The position numbers and the translations under genes are program-made. Of a stretch of 64,000 nt of DNA, positions 1 to 8,023 are shown piece by piece. The first letter of the stretch is position 1; each line of letters starts with the position of its first letter. Source of the stretch: a virus; the IMG/VR virus record IMGVR_UViG_3300028794_000198, positions 26,049 through 90,048 of that record; one strand, written 5' to 3'. The notes under the pieces are model-generated. The model ran no database searches. It was given only the letters and a program-made list of their open reading frames with translations, and was not told where the DNA came from.

Positions 1-443
1 ATGTCGAGCGGGGACTCCACCGTGATCAGTGGCGGGCAGTCCGGGGTGCCGCAGTCACCCGAGCCGACCGCGAGGTACTCGCGGCCGTACACCAGGGCGT
101 CCAGGTGCGCGAGGGACGACTCGTCGAAGAGGTCGTTGGCGTCGGCGATCTCGTCAAGATCCGACGAGTCGGAACCGTCCTTCCATCGGAACGCCTCCAA
201 GTCGAGGCGCTCCTCCAGGGACTCGACGCCGACCCGAGGCCATCCGATCACCGTATGCAAGCCCTTGAGCTGCGGCGGAATCGAGATACCCAGATCGCGC
301 ACCAGCTGCTCGCCGTTGAAGTACGAGTCCCGCAACTGCAGCGCCCACCGGTCCCGCAGCATGTCCGCGCGCAGCATGTTGATCAGCGCAAGTTCGTCGT
401 CCGACAGATACACCAGCGGCAGTTCAGGGATCGAGACAGTCAC
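1..443 (-). CDS. Phage portal protein, N-terminal part (cut by window edge)
   Basis: The reading frame is open to the left edge, so only about the first 147 residues are present. It begins at a GTG (443-441) that overlaps the terminase stop codon (GTGA), showing translational coupling. The start reads VTVSIPELPLVYLSDDE and continues with a segment rich in acidic and hydrophobic residues that resembles SPP1-type actinophage portals. Portals form the dodecameric ring through which DNA is packaged and to which head and tail attach. The position directly after terL is the main support, since the conserved core lies outside the window. Confidence 0.75.
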   Translation of the reverse strand, partial: MTVSIPELPLVYLSDDELALINMLRADMLRDRWALQLRDSYFNGEQLVRDLGISIPPQLKGLHTVIGWPRVGVESLEERLDLEAFRWKDGSDSSDLDEIADANDLFDESSLAHLDALVYGREYLAVGSGDCGTPDCPPLITVESPLD

Positions 444-2212
444 CGCAACACCACCACCCTGCCTTTACCGCGCACGGTGGAGCGCTTCTGATTCTTCGGA
501 CTGTTCAACACCAGGCGCCGCAGCATGCGGGCGCCGACCATGCACACCGCGAGGTCGATTTTCCGGGCGGACTCGCGGTGCTCCTTGCCGATCGTGATCC
601 CCCAAGCATTCGTCCGCCTGCGGGCATTGATCACATGGGTGCGCATCACCTTGTGGCCGTCGTGGGCCAGGTTCCGCTGCAGCACATCCTCATGCGCGCG
701 CTTCACCGCGTCGGTAAACGTCTCCTGATTGCGGCGGTCACGCATGTCCCAGCGAACCGCGTGCGCCTTCGGGCCGGCCGATACGGCGCGCAGCGTGAGC
801 TTCTTCCCGAATGCCTGCCCCCAGCGGTCCAGGTAGGTGTCCCAGTACATTTCGCCGTCGTCGTCCTTGCCGGAGCCGGGGTCGGCATAGAACGCCAGCA
901 CCCTGAACCGTCCGAACGCGTTGGCCACAACGCCGTCGACGTCCTCGCGCGGCACCTGGTACGGCATATAGCCCGGCGTTTCCGGCGACGGCCAGTTCGG
1001 AGGCCTCTGCCACACGCCCAGCGTCGACACCAGACCGTCCGACATGCGGCAGGCCGCCAGGCCCGTCGCATCGTCCGACTTTGAACCGTCGAAGAAGAGG
1101 ACGACCTCGTCACCGTCTGCCAGCGCCAGATCCTCGCGCTTGCAGGCATCCCACTCGTAGCGGGCCAGCCACGCATCCTCCGCCGCGGCGATCTGGTTGA
1201 ACCAGAAGCGCCGACTGCGGGAAGGCGGGTTGCGGACGTCGAGGATCGACTTGATGATCCGGGGAATGTTCAGCCAGACCGAGTCGCCCCGGACGGCAAG
1301 CAGCACCTTCTCCAGCCACGGCCTGGTGAGCTTCGCCTCGGGCGGCGCCTCCAGCGAGTCGTACAGAATCCCCGTGTCCTCGGCGCGGCCTGCCTCGGCC
1401 GCCTCGTAGGCGTCGCGGGTCTGCTCAGCGACCGAGTCCTCGCCGGGCTCGAACGCGTTGGTGATCGCGAATGTCCGGGCCGAACCGTCCGCCGACTTCG
1501 TAGCGTTGCGCTCGATCGTGGCGGCCATCTCGTGGCCCTGGTTCGACTCGATCCAGTGGTGCGTCTCGTTGAGCAGGGTGAAGGTGGTCCGGCCGCCCTC
1601 AAGGGCGCGCGGCGAAGAGGTCACGGCCTCGATGCGCGCCTGCCCCTTGTGGGCGTAGACGATCTCCTTGCCGACATCGATGCCGAACTCGGCCCTGGCT
1701 TTCGGGGTGAACAGTGACCCGAAGATGATCATTGTGTTGCGGGTCTGATCCTTCGACACCGCAGCCACCTGCACCCACGGCTCCAGGTGGGGCTCGCCGA
1801 CCGCCTGCCCCTCCGGCACGCCACTCTCGTCGTCCGGGCCGGCAATCCGCCCCGACCAGCGGGACGGGCCGACGAACTCGACAGCGCACAACGTAGCGCC
1901 GAACGGATCCTTGCCCCAGCCCTTCAAGCGCTGAAGCACGGCATCTCGGTACGCGAACTCGCCGGTCACTGGATCGAGGGCAAACCACCACAGGACCAAG
2001 CGGACCTGCTCGCTCGTGTACCGCCACCGCTCACCGCGATGCTGAAGATAGGCGCCCGTCCACACGAGAACATGCCAGCCGAGCGTGAACGCCGGCTTGA
2101 TGAACAGGCCGTCCTCGCCGCGCGTCCAGGTCGGCCCGATGACAACGGGCGTGACCTCGTCCGGGACTTCCTCGACCGACTGCTCAGCCACCGAAGGCGG
2201 AGCGGTAGTCAT
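440..2212 (-). CDS. terL: Terminase large subunit
   Basis: This 590-residue protein is the predicted ATPase/nuclease motor that cuts concatemeric phage DNA and drives it into the prohead. A Walker-A-like stretch RLKGWGKDP lies at about residues 95-103. The C-terminal half has an acidic segment starting FFDGSKSDD that fits the first metal ligand of the RNase-H-like nuclease domain. Length and order (small terminase, large terminase, portal) match tailed phages of actinobacteria. Its first 29 nt overlap the 3' end of the small subunit gene and it is coupled to the portal by GTGA. No strong ribosome site precedes the ATG, consistent with coupling. Confidence 0.9.
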   Translation of the reverse strand: MTTAPPSVAEQSVEEVPDEVTPVVIGPTWTRGEDGLFIKPAFTLGWHVLVWTGAYLQHRGERWRYTSEQVRLVLWWFALDPVTGEFAYRDAVLQRLKGWGKDPFGATLCAVEFVGPSRWSGRIAGPDDESGVPEGQAVGEPHLEPWVQVAAVSKDQTRNTMIIFGSLFTPKARAEFGIDVGKEIVYAHKGQARIEAVTSSPRALEGGRTTFTLLNETHHWIESNQGHEMAATIERNATKSADGSARTFAITNAFEPGEDSVAEQTRDAYEAAEAGRAEDTGILYDSLEAPPEAKLTRPWLEKVLLAVRGDSVWLNIPRIIKSILDVRNPPSRSRRFWFNQIAAAEDAWLARYEWDACKREDLALADGDEVVLFFDGSKSDDATGLAACRMSDGLVSTLGVWQRPPNWPSPETPGYMPYQVPREDVDGVVANAFGRFRVLAFYADPGSGKDDDGEMYWDTYLDRWGQAFGKKLTLRAVSAGPKAHAVRWDMRDRRNQETFTDAVKRAHEDVLQRNLAHDGHKVMRTHVINARRRTNAWGITIGKEHRESARKIDLAVCMVGARMLRRLVLNSPKNQKRSTVRGKGRVVVLR

Positions 2213-2624
2213 CGAGCGCCGTCACCTTCGCGCCACCCTGCGAGGCGGGCTTCTTCCGCTCCAGCTCCATGCGAGCCCGACGCCGGTCGCCCTCCGTCGT
2301 CAACAGCGACGACATGACGCTGTTCAGGGCGGCCACCAACTGGCCGTTCGGGCCGCGCTCCGACAGCAGCACCTTCGACATCAGGTCGGCGGCATACCGG
2401 GCCACCGCCCAGTCCGACGGCTGATAGAACGCGGACTGCCCCGACTCGCGCAGCGACAGATACCAGTCGGCGGAGATCGGATGCCACAGCGGATCAGCAT
2501 CCGGCAGATCCGGCAGATCGTCCGGCGCCCCCGACGGGGCCCTCGTGACGGAATCCTGCTCTTCCTTCGAGCGATGGCCCATGCGCTCCTCGGAGCGCTT
2601 ACCGATAGGTCCACGAGCGCCCAT
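2184..2624 (-). CDS. terS: Terminase small subunit
   Basis: A 146-residue protein beginning MGARGPIGKRSEERMGH, the basic N-terminal signature common in actinophage small terminases, followed by an acidic linker and a helical region. Small terminases recognise the packaging site and load the large subunit. The gene overlaps terL by 29 nt, which is the usual pairing. The basic start may contribute to DNA binding. Confidence 0.82.
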   Translation of the reverse strand: MGARGPIGKRSEERMGHRSKEEQDSVTRAPSGAPDDLPDLPDADPLWHPISADWYLSLRESGQSAFYQPSDWAVARYAADLMSKVLLSERGPNGQLVAALNSVMSSLLTTEGDRRRARMELERKKPASQGGAKVTALDDYRSAFGG

Positions 2625-2710
2625 GACGACCTCCAGGGTCAGAGCGCGCCACCAGGGCGCACGGAGGGCTGGAAACGACAGCGCCCCAACTCAGGGACGC
2701 CGCCGGGGCG

Positions 2711-3337
2711 TCAGAGCGAGGCGACCAAACCGGCCGCATCAGGCAGCACGGCAAGACTCAACGGCGTACCCGGAACCCGGTCACCGACGATGATGTAGCG
2801 GCGATCCGAGTACACCTCGAACGCCAACTCCCCCTTGCGGATACGGCGGCCTGCCGGGACGGCGCCGCGGAACCACAGGTGCAGGCCGGTACCGGACCGG
2901 CCGCGTTCCATGTACGTCGGCGGCAACCGGTCCACGATCGCCTGCGCCCACGGAAGGACGCTTCCATCCTCGACCGCATGGTCCAGGTCGACGACCATGA
3001 TGCCGTCGCCGGCCGTGAGGACGAAGCCGATGCCGTCGCCCGTCTTGGATCCGGCGACTGCGGCGTAGTCCGACCAGGACGACGGGTCCTTCACCGAGGC
3101 GAAACGGCCGTCGGTGCGCAGCGGCACCTTGTCCTTGTGCCGCACCCAGCGGGGACGTGAGGTCAGCTCGGCGGGAATACGGGCCTGCTGCTCGGCAGCA
3201 AGGGCTGCGTCACGCTCACGCTTGCGGGCCCGAGCTGCGAGGACGCGATGCGAGTTGGAGCAGTAGCGGCGGTCCGACCGGTGCATGACCGGCAGCTCTC
3301 CCCCGCAGTGCGCGCACCTCTGAAGCGTCTCTGGCAT
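2711..3337 (-). CDS. Primase-polymerase-like protein with N-terminal zinc knuckle
   Basis: The chosen ATG (MPETLQRC) gives 208 residues. Residues ~8-30 hold a CxxC...C zinc-binding motif. The remainder (RPRWVRHKDKVPLRTDGR, then GIGFVLTAGDGIMVVDLDH and a conserved SGTGLHLWFRG block) resembles the catalytic N-terminal domain of bifunctional DNA primase/polymerases: an acidic VVDLDH metal motif and a GxGxHxW(F)RG motif. No helicase part is attached, so it is a stand-alone small PrimPol-like domain. It sits next to the terminases rather than in the replication block, as seen in some actinophages. An upstream in-frame start at 3406 exists but lacks a better ribosome site. Confidence 0.75.
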   Translation of the reverse strand: MPETLQRCAHCGGELPVMHRSDRRYCSNSHRVLAARARKRERDAALAAEQQARIPAELTSRPRWVRHKDKVPLRTDGRFASVKDPSSWSDYAAVAGSKTGDGIGFVLTAGDGIMVVDLDHAVEDGSVLPWAQAIVDRLPPTYMERGRSGTGLHLWFRGAVPAGRRIRKGELAFEVYSDRRYIIVGDRVPGTPLSLAVLPDAAGLVASL

Positions 3338-3562
3338 GCATCCAGGATAGCGCCGCCTGTTAACGACTATAGGCATTTGAGCTGCACTGTTACCGGCCTG
3401 CGACATAGCTCAGCCACCCGAGCGGACTGGACCACTTAGGCATACTCGCAGGTCAGGGGCCTTGGAAACCCGGGGGGGATGTCAGGTGCTATACGGGCCC
3501 GATCCTAAAGGATCATGGGTGGGGGGTACGCCCCCTATGTCCGTTTAGGGTTGGATCAAGGT
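3338..3562. other. Non-coding spacer with G-runs and a small hairpin near the terminases
   Basis: No convincing gene lies here. The segment contains a run of G at about 3471-3477 and the inverted repeat GGGGG-GTACG-CCCCC near 3521-3535. Lying between the HNH nuclease and terminase genes, it is a reasonable place for a cos or pac site, but the termini cannot be recognised from this sequence alone. Confidence 0.4.
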
Positions 3563-3742
3563 TCAGAGATCATCCGGATCAGCCTCGTGCGTCCAGGCGT
3601 GGGCGATCACGTCCGTGAGGTCAGGCTCAACGCTCATGATCAGCATGTTGCCTTCGCGACCTCTCGACGTGATCACTGTCGTGATCGGTACTGCGACGTC
3701 GCACTCGGGACAGTGGACCTGGACCGCACCGACCGCTGCCAC
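3563..3742 (-). CDS. Small zinc-binding-like protein, unknown
   Basis: A 59-residue product starting at a GTG with GGGGAGG upstream. It carries one CPEC pair followed by a hydrophobic strand (VPITTVITS) and ends in an acidic tail. A single Cys pair suggests a half zinc ribbon, but no function can be assigned. Confidence 0.5.
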   Translation of the reverse strand: MAAVGAVQVHCPECDVAVPITTVITSRGREGNMLIMSVEPDLTDVIAHAWTHEADPDDL

Positions 3743-3768
3743 GCTCGCCTCCCCGGTGGCCGACGTAC

Positions 3769-3945
3769 CTACCGGCTGGCCTGCTCCCTGCCGTCGAGGG
3801 AGTGGTGCACCAGCAGCCAGCCCGTCGACCCGTCCTCCTGGGTGGCCGGCCTGACCTCGGGCCCGCACGCGCAGTCGGGCTCGCTGGTGCTGGTGTCGTG
3901 GTCGACCAGGTCGTGCTGTGGTGTGACGTGAAGGGTGTTGGTCAC
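3769..3945 (-). CDS. Small conserved-type protein, unknown
   Basis: A 58-residue protein from a GTG coupled (GTGA) to the gene upstream. It contains a CAC pair and a C-terminal GWLLVHHSLDGRE stretch of the kind seen in short actinobacterial accessory proteins. Function unknown. Confidence 0.5.
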   Translation of the reverse strand: MTNTLHVTPQHDLVDHDTSTSEPDCACGPEVRPATQEDGSTGWLLVHHSLDGREQASR

Positions 3946-4202
3946 CGCCGCTTGGCCCCGCCTCGCAGTGCCTTGGCGTGAGCGCTCGTGCTCATGCCTG
4001 TCGCCGCGATATGCCTCAGCTGGCAGTATCCCTTGGCTCGCGCCCCAAGATGCTTTGACAGGAGTCGGTTGCATCGGGACCAGTCGCCTGGTGTACCCCA
4101 GCGGATCTTGGCCGCCCCGACCCCGTGGGTCCAGTAGTTGCGCAGGGTCTGGGCGTTGCCGCCGCCTTTGCGTCCGCCGTTGCCTTGCCTGCCGCGTGCC
4201 AT
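3942..4202 (-). CDS. Basic small protein, unknown
   Basis: An 86-residue, strongly basic protein (MARGRQGNGGRKGGGNAQ at the start, two Cys in the middle, basic tail). The ATG overlaps the upstream stop (TGATG context). Basic charge and location beside the HNH nuclease suggest nucleic-acid binding, but no family was recognised. Confidence 0.6.
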   Translation of the reverse strand: MARGRQGNGGRKGGGNAQTLRNYWTHGVGAAKIRWGTPGDWSRCNRLLSKHLGARAKGYCQLRHIAATGMSTSAHAKALRGGAKRR

Positions 4203-4411
4203 CACGTGCCACCCTTCTCCAGCGCGGGCCCGCCCTGTGGTGCGTCTACCCGCATGATGCTGCGGATCTGCTCACGGGGTACGGCGAAGCAGGTGCCGGC
4301 TTCGTCTTTGAAGATGGCCCAGTCGGGGGTGAACTCGACGGTGAGTGCGTCGTCTTCGAGGAGGACGTCTTCGCCGCGTCGCTCGTTGTGGACGATGAGG
4401 TAGGCGGGCAT
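4202..4411 (-). CDS. Small acidic protein, unknown
   Basis: A 69-residue product (MPAYLIVHNERRGEDVLL...), predicted beta-rich, with alternating hydrophobic residues. The ATG at 4411 is preferred over the GTG six bases upstream because the AAGG ribosome site is better spaced. It is coupled to the downstream basic gene. Confidence 0.55.
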   Translation of the reverse strand: MPAYLIVHNERRGEDVLLEDDALTVEFTPDWAIFKDEAGTCFAVPREQIRSIMRVDAPQGGPALEKGGT

Positions 4412-4421
4412 AGTCACCGCC

Positions 4422-4715
4422 TTACAGGAGTCCTGGGTGCCGCTCGGGCTGGCGCTTCCGCCCGGGCGGCGGGTTGGCGGCCTTAGCCGCGCGGCCCTCT
4501 GCGCTGGACTTCAACCCATGGCATGTGGCGCAGACGCCTTGAAGTCGATCCTCTGCATGATCGTCAGTCTTGGCCTCGACGTGATCGCAGTGACTGCTCG
4601 GCCGTACCCCGCAGATCTTGCACGTCGGGTCGCGGGCGAGCACCTTGGCACGAATGGTCGACCAGTTCGACGGCAGCCGGCTCTTGCGGTCCGAGTTCTT
4701 CCAGCCTCCGCTCAC
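4422..4715 (-). CDS. HNH endonuclease
   Basis: A 97-residue stand-alone HNH nuclease. CKICG and CATCH supply the zinc-binding Cys pairs, and HCDHVEAK carries the HNH catalytic histidines with the D-H pair. Such proteins sit next to terminase genes in many phages and assist terminase cleavage at cos. Here it lies about 1.8 kb upstream of terS in the direction of transcription. Its 5' end overlaps the previous gene by 4 nt. Confidence 0.85.
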   Translation of the reverse strand: MSGGWKNSDRKSRLPSNWSTIRAKVLARDPTCKICGVRPSSHCDHVEAKTDDHAEDRLQGVCATCHGLKSSAEGRAAKAANPPPGRKRQPERHPGLL

Positions 4716-4987
4716 GGCTGCGCCTCGGCGTTGGGGTCGTCCTTCCGCCCTGGGCGCCAGTCGGTGACGAGGTCGAGGGTGAGCGTGCAGTCGTCGGGGT
4801 TGTAGCCGGTGATGCGGTAGACGACTTGGTCGGCGATGTTGACGTTGCCGCCTTCGATCCTGATGAAGAGGCCGGGGCCCCCAACGGCGTCGACGTCCAT
4901 CTTCGCCCGCTGCGGGGCTTCGTCGACGACGACGCCTTTCCCGAGGTGGCGGCTGATCTGGATGTCTCCGTACTCGGTGCCGCTCAT
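4712..4987 (-). CDS. Hypothetical protein
   Basis: 91 residues from an ATG preceded by AGGAG. It is predicted to be beta-rich, with a middle segment (GGPGLFIRIEGGNVNIADQV) typical of short beta-sandwich proteins. It is coupled to the HNH gene. No function assigned. Confidence 0.55.
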   Translation of the reverse strand: MSGTEYGDIQISRHLGKGVVVDEAPQRAKMDVDAVGGPGLFIRIEGGNVNIADQVVYRITGYNPDDCTLTLDLVTDWRPGRKDDPNAEAQP

Positions 4988-4990
4988 CAC

Positions 4991-5182
4991 CTACTCCTCA
5001 CCGCTGCTGCTGGGTGACCAGCCTGCGAATCCGGCGCGCCGGTCGGCCGGGCTGCTTGCGGTGGCGACGCCGTATAGCCGGATGGCGGTTTCTTCGGCGC
5101 GTCGGAGTGCGTCGTCGGCGCCGCTGATTTCGACGGTGATGTCGCGGGTGCCGTCGGACAGCTTGACTGTCACGTCAGGCAT
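4991..5182 (-). CDS. Hypothetical protein
   Basis: 63 residues starting MPDVTVKLSDGTRDITVEI, a likely two-strand hairpin followed by a helix (ALRRAEETAIRLYG) and an acidic/Ser tail. The start overlaps the end of the upstream gene. Function unknown. Confidence 0.5.
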   Translation of the reverse strand: MPDVTVKLSDGTRDITVEISGADDALRRAEETAIRLYGVATASSPADRRAGFAGWSPSSSGEE

Positions 5183-5381
5183 CGGCGTGGGGCAGCGCGG
5201 CGTTCTCGATGAGGTAGTTACCTGCTTCGACGAGTAGGGCGCCGAGGGCTCGGTAGACGTCTTCTGCGTAGAGCGTGCCGCCACGAGGGGCGACGGCGAG
5301 GGTGCCGATGCGTCCTCCGATTGGGGTGGCTCCGGGGAGGCAGGTGGTGACCTCTACGGGTGCTGTGATCTCTGCAGCCAT
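5175..5381 (-). CDS. Hypothetical protein
   Basis: 68 residues from MAAEITAPVEV, with a glycine-rich middle and a C-terminal amphipathic helix (YRALGALLVEAGNYLIEN). Overlaps the next gene by 8 nt. No family recognised. Confidence 0.5.
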   Translation of the reverse strand: MAAEITAPVEVTTCLPGATPIGGRIGTLAVAPRGGTLYAEDVYRALGALLVEAGNYLIENAALPHADA

Positions 5382-5408
5382 GGCGCTGGCTCCTGTGGTC
5401 GTCAAGGG

Positions 5409-5825
5409 TTACGGCTTCCAGCGACGCCCGAGTAGCGCTTCGGGCACGTCGCTGGTGGTGATGGGCGGGGTGATCCAGTGGGCGAGGCGTGGGCCGGTGC
5501 TCGACTTGCGCTCGGGCGGTGTCGGCTGGTCAAGGCTCGCGAGAATCTCGGCGGTTACGCCTTGGGCGTGCGCGAGGTCGAGCAGTTCGGGGCAGTCGTT
5601 GAGGTTGTCGACGTTCGCCAGATCCATGTCGCTGTAGGTGCCGCAGCCGTGGCAGGCGATCGCGTAGGGGTTCCTCGGGTCGAGCGTGTGCCGGGCGAGG
5701 ATGCGGCGGTCCGCCTCGCAGCGGCGCAGGATGGGCGCGGCTTCGTCGCTCGGAATGCAGTCCTCTTCGATCGACCGCTCAACAGTGTGGACTTGCTGGG
5801 TGATCCAGGCGTGGAGATCCGTCAC
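5409..5825 (-). CDS. DUF6221-like protein
   Basis: 138 residues beginning MTDLHAWITQQVHTVERS and including CEADRRILARH, a pattern I associate with the actinobacterial DUF6221 family, followed by a CHGCG pair. DUF6221 proteins are common in actinophages and have no known function. A second, differently diverged member is at 17828-18289. Coupled to the upstream gene by ATGA-type overlap. Confidence 0.6.
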   Translation of the reverse strand: MTDLHAWITQQVHTVERSIEEDCIPSDEAAPILRRCEADRRILARHTLDPRNPYAIACHGCGTYSDMDLANVDNLNDCPELLDLAHAQGVTAEILASLDQPTPPERKSSTGPRLAHWITPPITTSDVPEALLGRRWKP

Positions 5826-6100
5826 GGCGTCTCCTCGGTGCTGGCGCCTTGCGGGGCCGGGAATCCGGAGAGGTCATCCGTGAGCGCGTTCCACGTCGAC
5901 TCGATGTGGTCTTTCGTGGTGCTCTGCGCGGCGGCTTGGACGTAGGCGCGGATGGCTTCGGCCTGGTCGCGGACGTCGATGGGGATGGCGCTGACGACTG
6001 CGTTGAGGCAGGTCTTGTCGGCACCGTGCTCGTCTTCGTGGTTGAGCATGGCGATAGTCAGGTCCCATACCCATTTGGGCAGGACAGTGTTGGAAGCCAT
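5822..6100 (-). CDS. Hypothetical helical protein
   Basis: 92 residues, predicted all-helical (PKWVWDLTIAMLNHEDEHG..., DQAEAIRAYVQAAAQS). Located between small unknown genes. Function unknown. Confidence 0.55.
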   Translation of the reverse strand: MASNTVLPKWVWDLTIAMLNHEDEHGADKTCLNAVVSAIPIDVRDQAEAIRAYVQAAAQSTTKDHIESTWNALTDDLSGFPAPQGASTEETP

Positions 6101-6121
6101 GGGCGCGGGCCTTCCGTGGGT

Positions 6122-6325
6122 TCAGGCGATGGGCGCGCCGCACCACGTGCAGCGCGGCGCGATGCTGTGCGGGGCGCCGCGTCCGTGGCGTCCGCGCTTG
6201 TGGAGGTATCGCATGCGTGCGGCGTAGGCCCGCGAGTAGACGGCCACGTACAGGCTGTGGAGGCCGCCCGACTCGCGCCTGAAGCTGCGGATGTGGCGGT
6301 AGGCGAACTGCTGCACACCGTTCAC
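6122..6325 (-). CDS. Small basic zinc-motif protein
   Basis: 67 residues starting at a GTG (VNGVQQFAYRHIRS) with GGGAGG six to seven bases upstream. It is rich in Arg/Tyr and ends with a CTWCG knuckle. It follows the glycosyltransferase gene by 13 nt. Unknown function, possibly nucleic-acid binding. Confidence 0.55.
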   Translation of the reverse strand: MNGVQQFAYRHIRSFRRESGGLHSLYVAVYSRAYAARMRYLHKRGRHGRGAPHSIAPRCTWCGAPIA

Positions 6326-6338
6326 GTGGCGCCTCCCG

Positions 6339-7022
6339 TCAGGCGGGGATGGTGGCACGTTCGGTGAGCAGTGCCCGGACCGTATCCGGCTGCCCGGTGG
6401 CGTCGACGTACCGCTGACACAGCTGCCCGTTGGCGACGTGCTGGGGTGTGCCGTGGCCAACCTCGGGCGGGTGCCACAGGTGGGTGATGGTGCCCTGGTG
6501 AGCGACGGTCGAGCCGAGGAGTGCGTCGGCGGCGATGCGGTACGCGGCATCCTCGAAGCCGTAGGCGACGAACCGTTCGTCCATGCCGCCCGCTGCCCAC
6601 CAGCTCGCGGGTTGGATGACGAGGACGCCGCCGGTGGCCCATTGGTGTTCGAGGTCGACCGCACAGTCGGAGGCCGGCGCACCTGCGAGGTAGTCGGCGG
6701 TGCCGTGCCGTGAAAGGCCCCGGTACCAGGTGTACGGCAGGTGCAGCACGCCGTCCGTAGCCGCCTCGATCGCGGCATGCAGGGGCTCGCGCTCGGGGAG
6801 GGTGTCGGCGTCGCAGAGGACGACGACGTCTGCCCCGGCTGCCTGCGCCTGCCGGACGCCTTCGTTGCGGCTTCCAGCGCGGGAGAACGGTGTGTGCCCG
6901 CTGTCGACGTCGAGGGGGATCGCGTCGGGCAGTAGCTGCCGCAGGTGGGCGCGGACGTACTCGTGGTGGGCGTTGCGCTCCGGGGTGCCGGGCCGCCACG
7001 GGATGACGACAGCGACGGTCAC
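6339..7022 (-). CDS. Family-2 type (GT-A) glycosyltransferase
   Basis: 227 residues with the GT-A plan: MTVAVVIPWRPGTPER at the N-terminus for the nucleotide-binding fold, VVLCDADTL as the DxD metal/nucleotide-sugar motif near residue 70, and FVAYGFEDAAYRI as the acceptor/catalytic ED motif. It presumably transfers a sugar from a nucleotide donor. It ends a run of overlapping sugar genes up to 10.7 kb, so the sugars may decorate virion proteins or alter the host surface. Acceptor unknown. Confidence 0.8.
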   Translation of the reverse strand: MTVAVVIPWRPGTPERNAHHEYVRAHLRQLLPDAIPLDVDSGHTPFSRAGSRNEGVRQAQAAGADVVVLCDADTLPEREPLHAAIEAATDGVLHLPYTWYRGLSRHGTADYLAGAPASDCAVDLEHQWATGGVLVIQPASWWAAGGMDERFVAYGFEDAAYRIAADALLGSTVAHQGTITHLWHPPEVGHGTPQHVANGQLCQRYVDATGQPDTVRALLTERATIPA

Positions 7023-7037
7023 GCGCGGCTCCTTCCT

Positions 7038-7436
7038 TCAGAGCCACATCACGGCAGCGGCATTGATCGCCAAGTGCATCGCGTTGTCCGCAATGATCAG
7101 TAGCCAGACGGCCAGCCAGACCGGTCGGTCCTTGTGGTAGCCCGTCGCCGAGCACTCCGACCACGGATGCCAGTAGGAGCGCGGAGCCAGGAAGTTCTTT
7201 GCCCACACGACGTGCCGCGCTAGGCGGTAGTGATCGATGACCGCATGGGTCACGACGATGACCGCGAGCGCGACAGGCGACCGGGTGACGAGCAGGAATG
7301 GCAGGCCGTAAGTAAGCGCGTGCGCCCAGGCTGGCCACCAGCGCTTCGTCTTCTCGTTGGCCATCCAGTCGGATTGCAGGACGTAGTCCCCGAAGAGGTG
7401 GGCGAGGAGTAGGCCGAACGCAACCTCACCGGTCAC
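7038..7436 (-). CDS. DUF3307-like membrane protein
   Basis: 132 residues from a GTG overlapping the upstream stop (GTGA). The sequence LLAHLFGDYVLQSDWMANEKT and THAVIDHYRLAR match the DUF3307 pattern of small integral membrane proteins. Three to four hydrophobic segments are visible. Role unknown; it sits inside the glycan module. Confidence 0.7.
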   Translation of the reverse strand: MTGEVAFGLLLAHLFGDYVLQSDWMANEKTKRWWPAWAHALTYGLPFLLVTRSPVALAVIVVTHAVIDHYRLARHVVWAKNFLAPRSYWHPWSECSATGYHKDRPVWLAVWLLIIADNAMHLAINAAAVMWL

Positions 7437-8023
7437 AGGGCCCGCCACACCGACCATGGCCGGTCGGCTTCGACGCGCTCCATCTTCAGCTTCGCGGCTA
7501 GCTCGTCCTGCCGCTCACGCGCCCAGGTCGTGACGCCGAGCCAGCCGTGCCCGTCCGACGGCTCATCCGACACGGGCCAGTCGAGGGCTAGCAGGCCGCC
7601 CTTCTTCACCACCGCACGCAGGTTGCTGACGAGTTGCTCACCGGTCGCGTAGTCGTGGTGGATGAGCACGGCGAGGCAGTACGCGGCGTCGAACTTGCGG
7701 CGGCCGAGATGCCTCCCGAAGTCGGAGCCGTCGGACTGGAACGTGGTGAGGCCGGGGTCGCGTTCGGCGAGCGCCGCAAGCATGCGCGGAGAGGCGTCGA
7801 CGCCGGTCACGTCGTAGCCCATGGCGCGGAGCGGAATGGCGACGCGGCCGTCTCCGCATCCGAAGTCGAGCACCCGCGCTGCGGCAGGAATATCGGCGGC
7901 GAGGAGGACGGCCTGCGCCCGCCCGGATGCCCGGTAGGCATCCTCGGAGATGCCGCGCGTGGGGTGGATGGCGCCAGCCGCTTCAGGCTGGTCCCACGCC
8001 TTGATGACGTCTTCGGCGCTCAC
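7433..8023 (-). CDS. Class I SAM-dependent methyltransferase
   Basis: 196 residues. Motif I VLDFGCGDGRVAIPL at about residues 50-64 binds SAM, VTGVDASPRML is the acidic loop of motif II, and FDAAYCLAVLIHH is the region of motif IV. It resembles small-molecule or sugar O-/N-methyltransferases. It is coupled to the dehydrogenase upstream and the membrane protein downstream by 4-nt overlaps, so a sugar or glycan substrate is likely by context. Confidence 0.8.
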   Translation of the reverse strand: MSAEDVIKAWDQPEAAGAIHPTRGISEDAYRASGRAQAVLLAADIPAAARVLDFGCGDGRVAIPLRAMGYDVTGVDASPRMLAALAERDPGLTTFQSDGSDFGRHLGRRKFDAAYCLAVLIHHDYATGEQLVSNLRAVVKKGGLLALDWPVSDEPSDGHGWLGVTTWARERQDELAAKLKMERVEADRPWSVWRAL

